From positions 90,709,558 to 90,773,557 of the forward strand of contig CM054178.1 of assembly GCA_028829895.1 (NCBI GenBank): 64,000 bases of DNA. The letters are read 5' to 3'. Below, one piece after another: positions 46,281 through 58,111 of the stretch (position 1 is its first letter; each line of letters opens with the position of its first letter). Source of the DNA: Sinotaia quadrata (lineage: Eukaryota > Mollusca > Gastropoda > Architaenioglossa > Viviparidae). The notes under the pieces are model-generated. The model was not told the DNA's origin and did no database searches. It worked only from the letters and a program-made list of their open reading frames with translations. A program made the position numbers and the translations under genes.

Positions 46281-47604
46281 GTAGTCTCGGTCTTTTGTAT
46301 CTTTTTCGTTCATTCAAAATCACAAGCATCTATCTCTACGTGAATTAGATATCTGACAAAATACTTGTAAACTAACCCCCCTATCTCTCTCTAGATATAA
46401 TTATGCACTACACTAAAATGCATATATTCGTACAATACAGAAAGAGATCGCTACTTTGTGGCAAAGTCGCCGCACATTTAGGCTGGAATGGATGTGGACG
46501 GGAACTGATTTCCCCGGATACAATTTTACATGATATGATTAAGAATTGAATGGAGCGATCTACTCTTAACTCGACACCTCTGCATTATCCTAGTCATGTC
46601 TCTCGGTTTTGGGAAATCTGATTTAGAGACGCGCGAATGTGTTAATAGCGGGCTATTATTGTCAAATTACTCAGTACACGCGCACTAATCGAGTTCGGAG
46701 GTCAGGATAAAAGTCGAGTAATGAAGCGATGAGTAGGGAAAGCTTTGTAATGATTTGGGGTGAGGAGGAGGTTTTCGAAAATCGTATCAATCACACCTAC
46801 GGGGCTTCTTGTAGACAAGTGAAGCGAAAAAAATATGACGAAAGTATATTTCATGTAATCGAGTGAGTTACTTAAAGGGGAGAATATTCGCGTCTCTCTC
46901 TCTTCCCCTCCGCTCCCCGTACTCTTTCTTTCTATCGTTGCTAAACAGATAATTTATAATTTAAAATGTCCAAATTGTTGATATGTGTGCTTAATACTTC
47001 AATCCACACATCCTGCACCTGTAGCGGTAGGATTTTTCATATCTTGATTGTTGTTATAAATTTAAATCATTAAATTAAAATGCTCGTGCATTCCTATTAC
47101 GTTTCAAAATGTAATTACTCTCTTAGCGACTCTTTATTTCTTTCTTATTCTTTAGAAAAACAAACTTGGCATTCCTGCGCAAGATCAATTTCCTTTGCTG
47201 ACCAACGTCCGTCAACTGCAATTCGTTGACCTCTGAGCTGAGTTACAAGGAGACCATGGTCACTTTCAGGAGGGCTTTCTATTATTCACGTTTTCATCTA
47301 TACATATAATAATCTTTATAACTCTGTTTTTTGTCTGTTTGTTTGGCTGGGGAAACTCTAAACTACAGGGCTTTCCGTTAACCGGCACATTGTAATTCTT
47401 TAGATTACTACATAGCTTTATTTCTCTCAATAGACGAGTACCGTGAAAGAAGTATTGTTTTCATTTGTTTGTTGTTTTTATTTTAAAATAAATTGACTGG
47501 ATATCTTAAGTGGTGGGCTAGTTTTAACTTTCTTGAAGTGAGTTTGCTCTCTTACAACAGTCTGCAATTCTGACCTAAGGCAACGATTGTACTCTTGTGC
47601 TGGT
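46281..47604. other. Unique non-coding DNA with a 16 bp palindrome
   Basis: 46430-46860 is free of tandem repeats and richer in CpG. It contains TAATAGCGGGCTATTA at 46643-46658, two 7-base arms around GG. No coding frame recognised. It could be regulatory. Confidence 0.35.
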
Positions 47605-47965
47605 GCTAAAGAACATTTCACGTCTATGCTGACACTAAGGGACATTTCACTTCTATGCTAAGGTACATTTCACTTCTATGCTGGCACTAAGGTACATTTC
47701 ACATTTGTATACTGGCACTAAGAAAGCATTTCACTTCTATGCTTGCACTAATGGTCATTTTACTTGTATGCTGGCACTAAGGAACGTTTCACATCTATGC
47801 TAGCACTAAGGAACATTTCACATCTATGCTGGCACTAAGCAACATTTCACATCTATGCTGGCACTAAGGAACATTTCACATCTATGCTGGCACTAAGGAA
47901 CATTTCACATCTATGCTGGCACTAAGGAACATTTCACATCTATGCTGGCACTAAGGAAGCAATAT
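47605..47965. repeat. Minisatellite, 29 bp unit, about 12 copies
   Basis: ATGCTGGCACTAAGGAACAT followed by TTCACATCT. The right-hand copies are identical, the left-hand ones diverged. Confidence 0.97.
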
Positions 47966-48277
47966 TGCACTCTGGCAAGAGTAATGTACGTTGTGCTACT
48001 CTATAACGAGAAAAGAAACAGCCGTTAAAACCCATCCAAAGCTAAGTGAATGATGTGACGTAAATTTTCTTTTGCTTTATTTTCTATTTTGATGCCAACG
48101 ATGGAGTGGTTAATTCTTAGCAATCACCCGCTGAATGTACATAAACTGTCTAATGCGTGTCTCTCACGAGTCTTTCAGCATAAATGTACAATTAAACTTC
48201 CACTCCAAAGTGACTTGAATGGTTCGCTTCTGACGTGATTTATTAAACTTCGCCCACAAGATGAGCTTGCATCGAAT

Positions 48278-48510
48278 CACGTGACCAATGTACTCATCTC
48301 CTGTGGAGGGCGATTTCCATCTCCAATGATGAAAAACTTCCAAGAACAGTTTCTCCCGACTCTGCTACAGATTAATCGCGCTGACCTTCAGAAACCTATA
48401 AGAAGGGCGCTTTTCTGGTGGGAAGTAGGAAGAATCGATTCTCGACACTAGGTGGCGCCGACAGTGAGCGAGGACGTGTAGTGCTGCCGTTAAATTGAAA
48501 CAGATGCTGC
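48278..48510 (+). promoter_or_regulatory. Promoter-like island (E-box, CCAAT, TATA-like, CTCF-like)
   Basis: Within 180 bases lie CACGTG (48278-48283), CCAAT (48285-48289), CCTATAAGAAGGGCGC (TATA-like at 48397-48402) and ACACTAGGTGGCGCC (48445-48459). The last fits 14 of 15 positions of the CTCF core consensus as I recall it. The island is CpG-richer than its surroundings and repeat-free. No convincing downstream coding exon is visible; the first ATG (48502) opens only 11 codons. Confidence 0.3.
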
Positions 48511-48970
48511 TGTGGTCTAGCGCGCAGGGCCGGGCCTAGTGACTAGATGAGGCGATCAGCTTTTCAGTCCAGTTGCTCTGTTGAAGGAGTGCTGACGCCG
48601 ACCAACGTTAGCTGGAGCTTGACTCACAAGTGCCTGCGAACTGAACCCTGGAAACGAAACCTTAAACCTTGACCCCTCACCTTCACTAGCGGAATTCGGC
48701 AATCTGAGCTTATGACCAGTCTTTAGATCGAGTTTTAATATAGCAGTCAAGTGGAACTTCAGTCCGCCGGCTTTACAGGAAGGATGTCGTTAAAGCAATC
48801 AAATCTACATTCGTACTGGCATTCGGAAGGTTGCTTTGTCATCTGTCTATTTTTAACACGAGTTTGTTCAAACGTCCCACTCTGTCAATACTACTACTTG
48901 ACCATCACAAGCTAATCTTTTTAATTGTTTAATTTTCTTGGAAATGTTTAAATTCCCGCCTCCCACAAAA
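48511..48970. other. Repeat-free DNA next to the promoter-like island
   Basis: A 41-codon plus frame (from about 48547) and a minus frame (48556-48750, with a donor-like GAAGGTGAGG) are both possible but unsupported. Confidence 0.3.
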
Positions 48971-48971
48971 T

Positions 48972-48973
<2 letters not shown>

Positions 48974-49050
<77 letters not shown>

Positions 49051-49112
49051 GTCTGTCTGTCTGTCTGTCCGCCTGCCTGCCTGCCTGCCTGTCCATCCAT
49101 CTATCTATCTGT
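48974..49112. repeat. (ATCT)n(GTCT)n(GCCT)n tetranucleotide repeat
   Basis: About 19 ATCT units pass into GTCT, then GCCT, then CCAT and ATCT units. Confidence 0.97.
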
Positions 49113-49189
49113 TAAAATTAGACGGACAAACACACAGACAAGCGCGCACACAAATATATGAACATGCTTAAGACTCGATGATTATAAAC

Positions 49190-49372
49190 AGTTGCAGTAA
49201 TGGTGAATATAAACAATTACAGAATTAATGAGATATATAGTTGCAGTAATGGTGAATATAAACAATTACAGAATTAATGAGATATATAGTTGCAGTAATG
49301 GTGAATACAAACAATTACAGAATTAATGAGATATATAGTTGCAGTAATGGTACATAAAACAATTACAGAACT
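49190..49372. repeat. Minisatellite, 49 bp unit, about 4 copies
   Basis: AATTAATGAGATATATAGTT followed by GCAGTAATGGTGAATATAAA. Confidence 0.95.
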
Positions 49373-49437
49373 TTTACAGCCAGTTACACTTACAGAACAC
49401 ATTCATTCCAACAAACGCAACTCTTTACAGCCAGTTA

Positions 49438-49439
<2 letters not shown>

Positions 49440-49529
<90 letters not shown>
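49440..49529. repeat. (GT)n microsatellite
   Basis: About 44 uninterrupted TG units, flanked on the left by a short duplication of TTTACAGCCAGTTACA. Confidence 0.97.
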
Positions 49530-49532
<3 letters not shown>

Positions 49533-50104
49533 CTGCATTTACGATTAGTTTCCAAACTGGTACAGTGCTGTCGGACAGAATTTGAGCTTGACAACTGGAT
49601 GACGCGGACAGTGAAGGTTAAAGTTCACAGGCCCCCGAACAAGCATGCTGTTAGCAAAGTCTTTTTAATCAATCAGCCCACAGAATCACTACCTTTCATA
49701 AACTATAACGCAGACATAATTCTTCTTATCAAGCTGGTTTGACCTTTATTCCAACAGGCTTGGCCAGCATGCACGCACTAGGGCCATCTAACGTCCCAGG
49801 AAAACTACCCGAGAAATGGCAAGGCTAAGTGCCAGATAAACAGGGTGGACATGCAATGCACACGTTCCTTGTAAGGGGGCTTAAACAATGAGGACAATAA
49901 TCCAAGTCGATAAAAATGAATGGAAAATAATCTATTATTCTGCTATTCACAGACGCAAACACACACGTAGACGTGCACATAGGCATACACATAAACATAA
50001 AATATTATAAAATCTTAATTTCAAACGGTTGTGCTGTCTTTTCTGCAAAATGTAATCGTACTTAAATATGCAATATTAAACAAGTAATTCAATACGCAAC
50101 CAAC
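49530..50104. other. Non-coding DNA
   Basis: No gene recognised. Confidence 0.5.
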
Positions 50105-50280
50105 TTATCTCTAAAAAGGACAAATCAGACTTATATATAATTTAAATAGGACAAATCTGACGTATACATTATTTAAATAGGACAAATTTGGACGTACATA
50201 TAATTTAAATAGGACAAATCGAACGAATATATATTTTAAATAGGACAAATCAGAAATATATATAATTTAAATAGGTTATA
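50105..50280. repeat. Minisatellite, 31-32 bp unit, about 5.5 copies
   Basis: TTTAAATAGGACAAATC followed by an AT-rich linker. Confidence 0.92.
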
Positions 50281-50544
50281 ACAATGAAATTCTTTTTTAT
50301 AGTATTTTAAGAAGCACTCAGAATCATTGTTCTAAAAATACTTTCTACGAATTTAGAAATAATTTGTAAGTGTTATAAAGTATTTTTGCTTCTGATTGCA
50401 GTTATTATTGAAGCATATATGTTGAAAAGTACACTTTCTCATTATCTTAAAATGTAATTCATTAAAGTTATTAATGGAGAATGTTTTGAAATATATTTTC
50501 TGAATACTCCCCACCCAGATTTAACTGACGTCTTGCTCTGATAA

Positions 50545-50692
50545 TGGCCACAAAATGGACAAGATGCTCAGGACTTCATACTTATTGCACAGTAAAAGTT
50601 AGCAAACAGTGAAAGAATGGCCACAAAATGGACAAGATGCTCAGGACTTCATACTTATTGCACAGCAAAAGTTAGCAATCTGAAAGAATGGA
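50545..50692. repeat. 73 bp tandem duplication
   Basis: Two copies of GGCCACAAAATGGACAAGAT with CTTCATACTTATTGCACAG. Confidence 0.95.
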
Positions 50693-50714
50693 AAGAACTA
50701 TAACACACAAAGAA

Positions 50715-50800
50715 ATATTTGAAATTATACAGTAACAAGACGTATTGAAATTATACAGTAACAAGACGTATTGAAATTATACAGTAACAAGACGTATTGA
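50715..50800. repeat. Minisatellite, 26 bp unit, about 3 copies
   Basis: GAAATTATACAGTAACAAGA followed by CGTATT. Confidence 0.95.
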
Positions 50801-50864
50801 TATTATATTGGAATAATATACTTGTAAATATTTTATATTTATTTTAGAAACTTGTACATGTTTT

Positions 50865-50965
50865 ATATTTATTTAAAGACATTTGCCATAGAAGCAGAAA
50901 CAAATGCCAAACCATTTAAAGACATTTGCCATAGAAGCAGAAACAAATGCCAAACCATTTAAAGA
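50865..50965. repeat. About 45 bp tandem duplication
   Basis: AAAGACATTTGCCATAGAAG followed by CAGAAACAAATGCCAAACCA, twice. Confidence 0.95.
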
Positions 50966-51084
50966 GGGGATTAAAGACCCGCATCTTTGATTGACCCCTA
51001 TTTTGATGTCTGAACAACTAAAAATTGATTTATAGTATTACTTGTTTTTTAATAAATAAATGTTAAATAATTAGACTTCAGTAT

Positions 51085-51262
51085 TATAGAAAAACAATGA
51101 AGATATCAGACAGTATCAGTGGATTGTACAAACTATAAATCATAAAATGTTCGAGAGACCGGCTTTAATAATATAGCAAACAATGAAATCATCAGTACTG
51201 GACTGTACAAATTGGACGTCATAAAACGTTCGAGAGACCGACTTTAGTAACGTAACAAGTAC
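51085..51262. repeat. Diverged tandem duplication, about 88 bp
   Basis: Both copies share CATAAAACGTTCGAGAGACC and GTACTGGACTGTACAAA-type blocks. Confidence 0.8.
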
Positions 51263-51394
51263 CGATGATGCCATTTCAAGTACTACTACTAGTGAAGCAA
51301 GTACATTTGCTTATAGCCGCGTGAAAGCTAATTGTACATTACATTACTAGTGGTCGAATAACTTTAGATCTTATAGAAATGACAATGGAATGAG

Positions 51395-51575
51395 TGGTTT
51401 TATAACTGATAACAATATTAGTGGCTTTAGAACTGATAAGAGTTTTAGTGGTTTAAGAACTGACAACAGTATTAGTGCTTTAAGAACTGACAAAAGTTTT
51501 AGTGCTTTAAGAACTGACAACAGTTTTAGTGCTTTAAGAACTGACAATCGATTGAGTGTTTAAACAACTAACAAC
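51395..51575. repeat. Minisatellite, 27-30 bp unit, about 6 copies
   Basis: TTTAAGAACTGACAACAGTT followed by TTAGTGC. Confidence 0.92.
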
Positions 51576-51764
51576 GGTATTAGAGTTATAGTGTTTTAAA
51601 AACTAAGTTTAAACTTTATTTGTTGGAATTTAAAAAATATATATAGCCACATGTGCATATTATGACCAGTTAGTGAGTGTACATATTACTGTACCGTGTG
51701 ACTGATACACAAAAATGATTGACTGACTGACTGATTGACTGACTTGTTTCACAGCCGTTACCAA

Positions 51765-51935
51765 AGGACGCTGACGTCGCAGACAAAACCCGGACTTCGA
51801 GGAAATGATTCAAGCAGACGCCATTCAATGACCTTGACCGTACGCGCTTTTAACATGACTAAAAATGAGTCATGAATGTAACAGCACAGACTCGTATTGG
51901 AATGGACTGCTTGCTGTCTTGTGACGTCACGTTCT
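51765..51935. promoter_or_regulatory. Cluster of CRE, AP-1 and nuclear-receptor-like motifs
   Basis: TGACCTTGA (51829-51837, reverse complement of the monomer site TCAAGGTCA), TGAGTCA (51866-51872) and TGACGTCA (51922-51929) lie within 101 bases of repeat-free, CpG-containing DNA, with a further GACGTC upstream. These are consensus strings known from bilaterian regulation; function is inferred only. Confidence 0.25.
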
Positions 51936-52474
51936 TTTCAAGTCCTACCAAGTTGTGATCGCTAGCGTGAAAAAGTGAATTGTCAACTTCCAGTTGTGTT
52001 CGCTAGCTTCAGCATGGTGATGCATATCGATACTCATGTTACAGTGAGTTACGTCCCATTTTTCTGCTAGTCTAAAATGCGAATACAAGTATGTATGGAT
52101 GACGCATTATGAATAACTCTTTAATAAACAAAGTGACGGAAATAAATAATATAAATTGGGAGCACTAGGAGTTGGAAAAATGAATTCCTGGTATTTCATA
52201 TGTAGGAATGTTGATTCAATAACAACTTCTTTTTTTTTTTTTTTAACGTGCACTCTTTTTTTTTATGGATGCTAGAACTGTACTGATTTAGACAGTCGTG
52301 ATAGTGTAGGGGAGCGAGTACAATCAAAGTATGAACGCATAGAGGTTTACTTCTTTTTTTTTCAAAGCAAAATGAGCGTTCAAATATGTCAAAGGTCACT
52401 ACCAAATTTTAAGATTAAGCAGCAAATATTTTGTAACTTAGAATATTTTTATATTCCTATTGTGACTTCACTAT
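51936..52474. other. AT-rich non-coding DNA
   Basis: T runs near 52230 and 52260. No gene. Confidence 0.5.
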
Positions 52475-52580
52475 ATATTTCTTCTAAATATTGTTGTATA
52501 CTTATGAATGAAATATTTCTTCTAAATATTGTTGTATACATATAACTGATATAATTCTTCTAAATATTGTTGTATACTTG
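52475..52580. repeat. Minisatellite, about 45 bp unit, 3 copies
   Basis: TTCTTCTAAATATTGTTGTA followed by TACTTATG or similar. Confidence 0.85.
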
Positions 52581-54159
52581 TGCCTGAAGTTCAAACAGTA
52601 GAAATATTTTCGCTTTAACAAAAGTATAATTTCAAATACTTTTGTCGTTAGTGTAAACTCTAATTTCCACTATCAAAATAATTCCTATTTAAAGACCAGT
52701 ATATACTTAAAGCCATATTTTGTAACTTAAATTGCTTTTATTTGTTAAAGATAGTAAACTCTGATATTGTTGTTTAATATACTGTTTAATAAATGTTTTG
52801 TCTCAATAGTGTTGTTTATCGTAAATAAATCTGCATATACATTTACGTCTCCCCCTAGGATTATCTTGCAGTTAGCAGACAGCCGTGCGCTTCAGTTAAA
52901 ATTTATATATTTTTTAATTTTAGATAATTTCAGACATCACTACAGTACATTTAAATTCCTTTCATTCTATACAAACCAGTGGTTATGAAGGTGCTGAAAT
53001 TTGTTTGTAGAAACAGTGCTTTGCATATCAGTTGTGCTCAGCAGCAAAAGAGATTAAAGCAATCCCATATTTTCTTGGGTTTCTGGGCGCATAACAGATT
53101 GGGAGAAGAAAATCTAAATAACATATTGTCATTTGCATAACGCACAAATCACAAAAGGAAGTGTGTGGAAATGTGTCACTCAACACGGCCACGTAGGCTT
53201 AGGTTGGCGGGCCGTCACGGAAGTCCTGATGGCTGAAAATGAATTATGGAGGAATGGCAATTTCATGTTGTACAATCCGACATGACGAATAGAGATGATG
53301 AATATTGAAGATAGCAATCAGCAGTCAAAGAAGAAGAGTTATGCAGTTGAGCCTTTTCTAATGCATATATTTGTGGACGGCTAGGTACTGTGAGCTCTGT
53401 GTACAGCGCTTATTGGCTTGTTTCCTAGGTAGTAGGCCTGTCGACAATTCAAGGTCAGTGATCGTTGGCTTTCCCGCGCAGCACTGTACCCAGTAAACTT
53501 ATTGTGTTAGAGTACATGCTTTTATCGTTGTACAATGTTTTAGCGAGTTATTAACTAAAGTTGACATTTATGTATTTAGATAGGAAATAATTTATAGTTT
53601 ATATTTATATTTTTGTGTTTGCTAATTTATATTATTTTCTTAGTGCATTTTATGATTTATGTGTCTTGAGCATGGTTCACCCCCTATCATACAAATACAG
53701 TTATTTATTTTATTTTGTACTTTATGTTGTAAATTGTATGGTAGGAAAGAATTGTATTTAATAAAGAGTAATTAATGTAGTTTCTTTAGATAGTATAAAC
53801 ATTATATAACTCTAAGTAGTTTAAGAGTAAATTATATATAAATGAAAGTAGGAAAGCACAGTTCAGATCATTAGAATATGTTTTAGCATGCAACCCTTGT
53901 GGCCGGCAAAGGGGTTACTTAGCGGCTAGCACTTTCAGGATATAACATAAGAAGTGTATGTGTGTGAGAAGCATTGAACACTCTTGATCATCATTGAGCT
54001 CAGCCTTTGGACTACTGGGACATCAGCCATGAAGAAACATAACACCAGAGCGTCAGCTAGTGCCACACCGAAGCCCTGATTAGAGCTAGCCTTATTGCCC
54101 ACCCCCAAGCCCTTATTAGGGCTAGAAAGAGAGGAAGGAGAAGTTTTAAACATCCAAGA
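52581..54159. other. Non-coding DNA
   Basis: AT-rich, with a GC-richer patch at 53170-53240. No gene, RNA or transposon signature recognised. Confidence 0.45.
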
Positions 54160-54298
54160 CTACACAGCAATCTATACGGATACAAGGACCAATGGGGATA
54201 AAGCATTAACTACTTATGACATCCAAGACTACACAGCAATCTATAGGGATACAAGGACCAATGGGGATAAAGCATTAACTACTTATGACATCCAGATC
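54160..54298. repeat. 69 bp tandem duplication
   Basis: CATCCAAGACTACACAGCAA is repeated with ACAAGGACCAATGGGGATAA, nearly identical. The length is a multiple of three and the frame stays open through both copies. Confidence 0.95.
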
Positions 54299-55299
54299 GA
54301 ATAAGAAAACTTCTACTTTAACTCGACTTTCCCTAATGTGGATTCTCTTCCACGACGTGTCAGGAAAGGGAGAAAAGCCACATATTGAAAAACACCATGA
54401 GGCTTTGGACTAGACCATCTACCTATGGCAGAGTTTAAATGAACACTTCTCAACAGCTAGAATACCACAAACATAGACAGACAGTGAAGCTCAAACGAAC
54501 ATCCAGTGGAAAATACAACCGAAAACCAAAGCCAACTGAACATCGACTCTTACCCGGTCAACTGGCCGCAATATCCACCTTCATGCATCCCAATGGACAC
54601 TGGGGACAGCCACGACGACAGCGCCAACAAGAACAATGACAACACCATCATTGAGGAGGACAAGGGGTTGAATATCCCGGGCATACGTACACGCTAGGTA
54701 CAGACTAGGTGTGCTACTAGCCTGGGCTCGGTAAGACCCCACCACCAACACTCCCACTCAAACATCGGAAGTGACAACAACTTCCACCTCAACTTTGGCC
54801 CACGTATTATCTGACTAAAAACCACCATTCCCGGCCAGATATGTTTTGCAATGGACGATCGAACAACAGTTTTGCAATGGACGATCGAACAACAGCATTT
54901 ACATTTAATCTTCACCAACCTTCACGACCTGCATCAGCCACCGACACCACAACTCTGAACACTACATTCCAAAAGGCACAAGAAATAAAAGTTACACACT
55001 ACTACAGGAACAAGATGCAACTTCACACCACAGACACAAGACATAGAGGACACATAATTCAACAGGAACACAACTCAAAGTGGGGTGGGATGGCGGGGTT
55101 GGAATTCAACAACTGATGACATCATCAATCAAGCACCAAGACAACTCCAAAAGCAATACCACCGCCAGCATTCCCCGAATACTCGTGAGGGGAGCAGGTC
55201 TCACTGGAGCACTACAGATCAGAGAACGTCTTATGATGAAATGATCCACGAAATCTCCAGTGGTGATGTTAAATTTGTTAGTAAAACCACCACCACCCA
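54299..55299 (+). other. Decayed open-frame region left of the LTR
   Basis: Polar, Asn/Gln/Thr/His-rich frames follow one another on the plus strand, broken by stops (for example 54506-54697, 54841-55116, 55085-55306). A 26 bp duplication sits at 54843-54894. The richness in CAA/AAC/CAC and the position next to a probable LTR suggest a decayed retroelement gene, but I recognise no domain. Confidence 0.3.
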
Positions 55300-55577
55300 T
55301 GTGTGAGAGGAACTTGTTATGCAAACAGAAGAAGAGAGACACATGTAGCAAAGAAGAGAGAATGGAGTTTGGCGGGCCGATGTGGCTGTCTATTGTCATT
55401 AATAAAGTCCTCATGTAAACTATAAATACTGAGTTGCGCATTGTCATATTTTGCTGTGGCTGTCGTCAAGCGTGTGTAACGTTTTGTCTTTTTCATCATC
55501 ATTGTTTTCATCTCGCATCATGTGGTGACCCACTGCACTAGTACCTACAGCACCTAAACTCGACACACACACCATCA
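55300..55577 (+). mobile_element. Probable long terminal repeat with adjacent primer-binding site
   Basis: The segment starts TGTGTGAGAGG and ends CCATCA (TG...CA). It contains AATAAA (55401) and TATAAATA (55421). Five bases after its end lies TGGCGCTGCGAGCAGG (55583-55598), which has the look of the tRNA primer-binding site after the 5' LTR of Ty3/Gypsy-type elements. No second LTR, gag or pol is visible in the window, and the order of AATAAA before TATA is not the usual one. It could be a 5' LTR with a truncated leader, or chance. Confidence 0.4.
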
Positions 55578-55599
55578 TAAACTGGCGCTGCGAGCAGGA

Positions 55600-56569
55600 G
55601 GGTTCAGAAGGATGCAAGAAGCAGCCAAATATTTTTCTTATTCAACTGATGCGAGGGACAGTAGTTTGAAACACCAACATTGCAGAAAGGGACGGCAGTG
55701 GTAGCCAACATTGTAGATGACAAACACCAACACGGCAGTGGCAGTTAGCCGATGACCATCGTGGCCGTGAGGGAAGCTATCCAAATGAAGACAACATTAA
55801 AACAACAACAGTAATGAGGTGAGAGACAGCCAAACATGTACATTAGGTCTACATGGCCACATTGAACACCACACTTCAGGGCAGATGACCAACAACGACT
55901 ATGAATGAATCTTAAAAAAACTGGGTCTTGTAATAACATTGAAGGTACGAGAGATATATTTGACCTGTTTTAAGAAAAAGAAGAAGATTGCAAAAGAAAA
56001 ATAAAACCAACAAAATCATTTGTACTTTTGGCTGCAAGGCATGATTTAATAAACATTATTTACTGGCCGAAGATATGACCTTTTAAATACTAATAAATGC
56101 ATTGTGTATTTGATTCTAATTTAATTTTGTTTAGAAGAGATGATTATTTTAGTTGTAAGTTTTGTTAGAGTAAAACGGATTTATGTGTAGAATTATAGAG
56201 TTGATAATAATGTTGAGAATTTAGGGATGTTTACATTATTTTTAAAGCAATAATATGTAAATGTTCAGATGTTTTATTTATCATATAAGTTCGGGTGTAC
56301 AATTATTTTGGAACGTGATGTTTCTACAAAGGTATTGGAATTTAAGTATTTGTGGCAAATACGTATTTTGTTATTAGTAAATAAACTTATGTTCTGTGTG
56401 GCAATACAGTTTGTAGTCTCATCTCCACATTATTGTTTATAAGAGTTTCAATGTGCTCTGCTTGTGTGCTAGTTGGTTGATGCTAGTAGGCAAGGCAGTT
56501 TTAGGAATTTGGAATTCCTTGTCTAGCTGTAGTTCATCACTTGAGGTTTTGCAAAAGATAGTTTGCACT
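55600..56569. other. Non-coding DNA right of the LTR
   Basis: If the LTR call is right, the first few hundred bases would be leader sequence. They show CAACA/GGCAGTGGCAG low-order repeats but no gag frame. The rest is AT-rich. Confidence 0.4.
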
Positions 56570-57004
56570 TAGTGGGTGGGCTGTGTAATGCTAGTTTTAG
56601 TCGTGTGGGCTGTGTAATGCTAGTTTTAGTCGTGTGGGCTGTGTAATGCTAATTTTAGTCGAGTGTGGGCTGTGTAATGCTAGTTTTAGTCGTGTGGGCT
56701 GTGTAATGCTAATTTTAGTCGAGTGTGGGCTGTGTAATGCTAGTTTTAGTCGAGTGTGGGCTGTGTAATGCTAGTTTTAGTCGAGTGTGGGCTGTGTAGT
56801 GCCAGTTTTAGTCGAGTGTGAGCTGTGTAATGCTAATTTTAGTCGAGTGTGGGCTGTGTAATGCTAATTTTAGTCGAGTGTGGGCTGTGTAATGCTAATT
56901 TTAGTCGAGTGTGGGCTGTGTAATGCTAATTTTAGTCGAGTGTGGGCTGTGTAATGCTAATTTTAGTCGAGTGTGGGCTGTGTAATGCTAGTTTTAGTCG
57001 AGTC
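56570..57004. repeat. Minisatellite, 29/31 bp units, about 14 copies
   Basis: TGTGGGCTGTGTAATGCTAA followed by TTTTAGTCGAG (31 bp); the left copies lack GA (29 bp). Confidence 0.97.
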
Positions 57005-57554
57005 ACATTGGACGCTGACTGGTGGCAAGCGTTTCTCTTGTTTACATGTTGTCTCGTCTGATTAGGTGTGTAGTATTTATTTGTTGCCTGACATTGAACA
57101 GATTATTCAGTTTAAATTGCTGTTTATCTTTAAATTTAGTTGTGTTTTCCTTAAGCATAAAGTTTTCAGTTTGGTTATTATAGTAATTACCTAGTGGATT
57201 CAATAAGCTGAGTGGATAAATCTAACAACTACATTTTTAACTTTCATTTCCTTTTATTGTGGCTATTTTTAAGCATTAATCCTATTTTCTTGTTGTAATA
57301 ATTATCATACTTTCTTTCTTTGGTATTGGGTATATTGTTCTGTAATGGGTATATTGTTCTGGTTTTGATAGAAGTGAAAGGTGCATGATAAAATTCTGTT
57401 TCAGATTGATAGTCAGTGACAGAGAATTAATTAAAGGTATCAATCCATTTTCTCAACATATCCGACTAATTTGATCTTTTTCAGTGTTTTAAGTGTTAGT
57501 AAGGGACATTCGTGGATCTCTTAGTGATATTGAGTTTGATGAGCATAGAGCTGT
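57005..57554. other. AT-rich non-coding DNA
   Basis: A short duplication of GGGTATATTGTTCTG lies near 57328-57360. No gene. Confidence 0.5.
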
Positions 57555-58050
57555 GAAACAGCGCCATAAACATTCAGTGTTCTCTTATAAACTCATTTAT
57601 AGTTGCTCATTTGAATGAACCAAATTACTACTACAGTCCAAGAGACTCAAACAAACATTCACTTTATACCACATGGTCGTGATAATGAATTTAATAATAT
57701 TTGTATATAAACACTACTGTAACTGCTGAACTATTTTGCTATATGTAACCATGCTGTCTTATATTATTTCTTGTTGAACACATTTATTGTTGATACTTCC
57801 ACTCGTGTTAGCGTGACTCACTTACATGTAATATGTTTTAGTCTGTCACCTGTATTTACTTACTATCCTGGCTCTATGTATCAGGAGGCTTGAGCTATCT
57901 TCTAGAACTATCACTCTTCTATTTTACATTTTTTATCATTCATCTTTCTGATAAGTACGGCCAATCAGAAGATGTGTTTTGGGGATTAGCCTAAGGTTAT
58001 GGGCGGCCCGGGATGGTGGAGAATTAACATCTTGCCCGTCTCCCAGCAAG
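57555..58050 (+). mobile_element. Interspersed repeat family B, copy 2
   Basis: Collinear with 940-1420 (minus): ACCATGCTGTCTT, CGTGACTCACTTACAT, CACCTGTATTTA, TATGTATCAGG, CTATCACTCTTCT, GGGATGGTG and CATCTTGCCC followed by TCTCCCAGC. An extra block of about 55 bases (57948-58003) is absent from copy 1. It ends about 55 bp before the hAT element. Confidence 0.65.
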
Positions 58051-58103
58051 ACGTCACATAAACCACCAAAATATATACTTCGTCCAAAATTTTGTAGTAT
58101 TTC

Positions 58104-58111
58104 ATTGATAT
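58104..58111. repeat. Left target-site duplication of the hAT element
   Basis: ATTGATAT, repeated exactly at 58479-58486. Confidence 0.85.

Noticed and set aside
45532..46284. 250-codon open frame rich in His-Thr, and Cys-Val/Glu-rich frames on the minus strand
   Set aside because: Product of the 12 bp CTCACRCACACA array and CA-rich DNA; low complexity on both strands.
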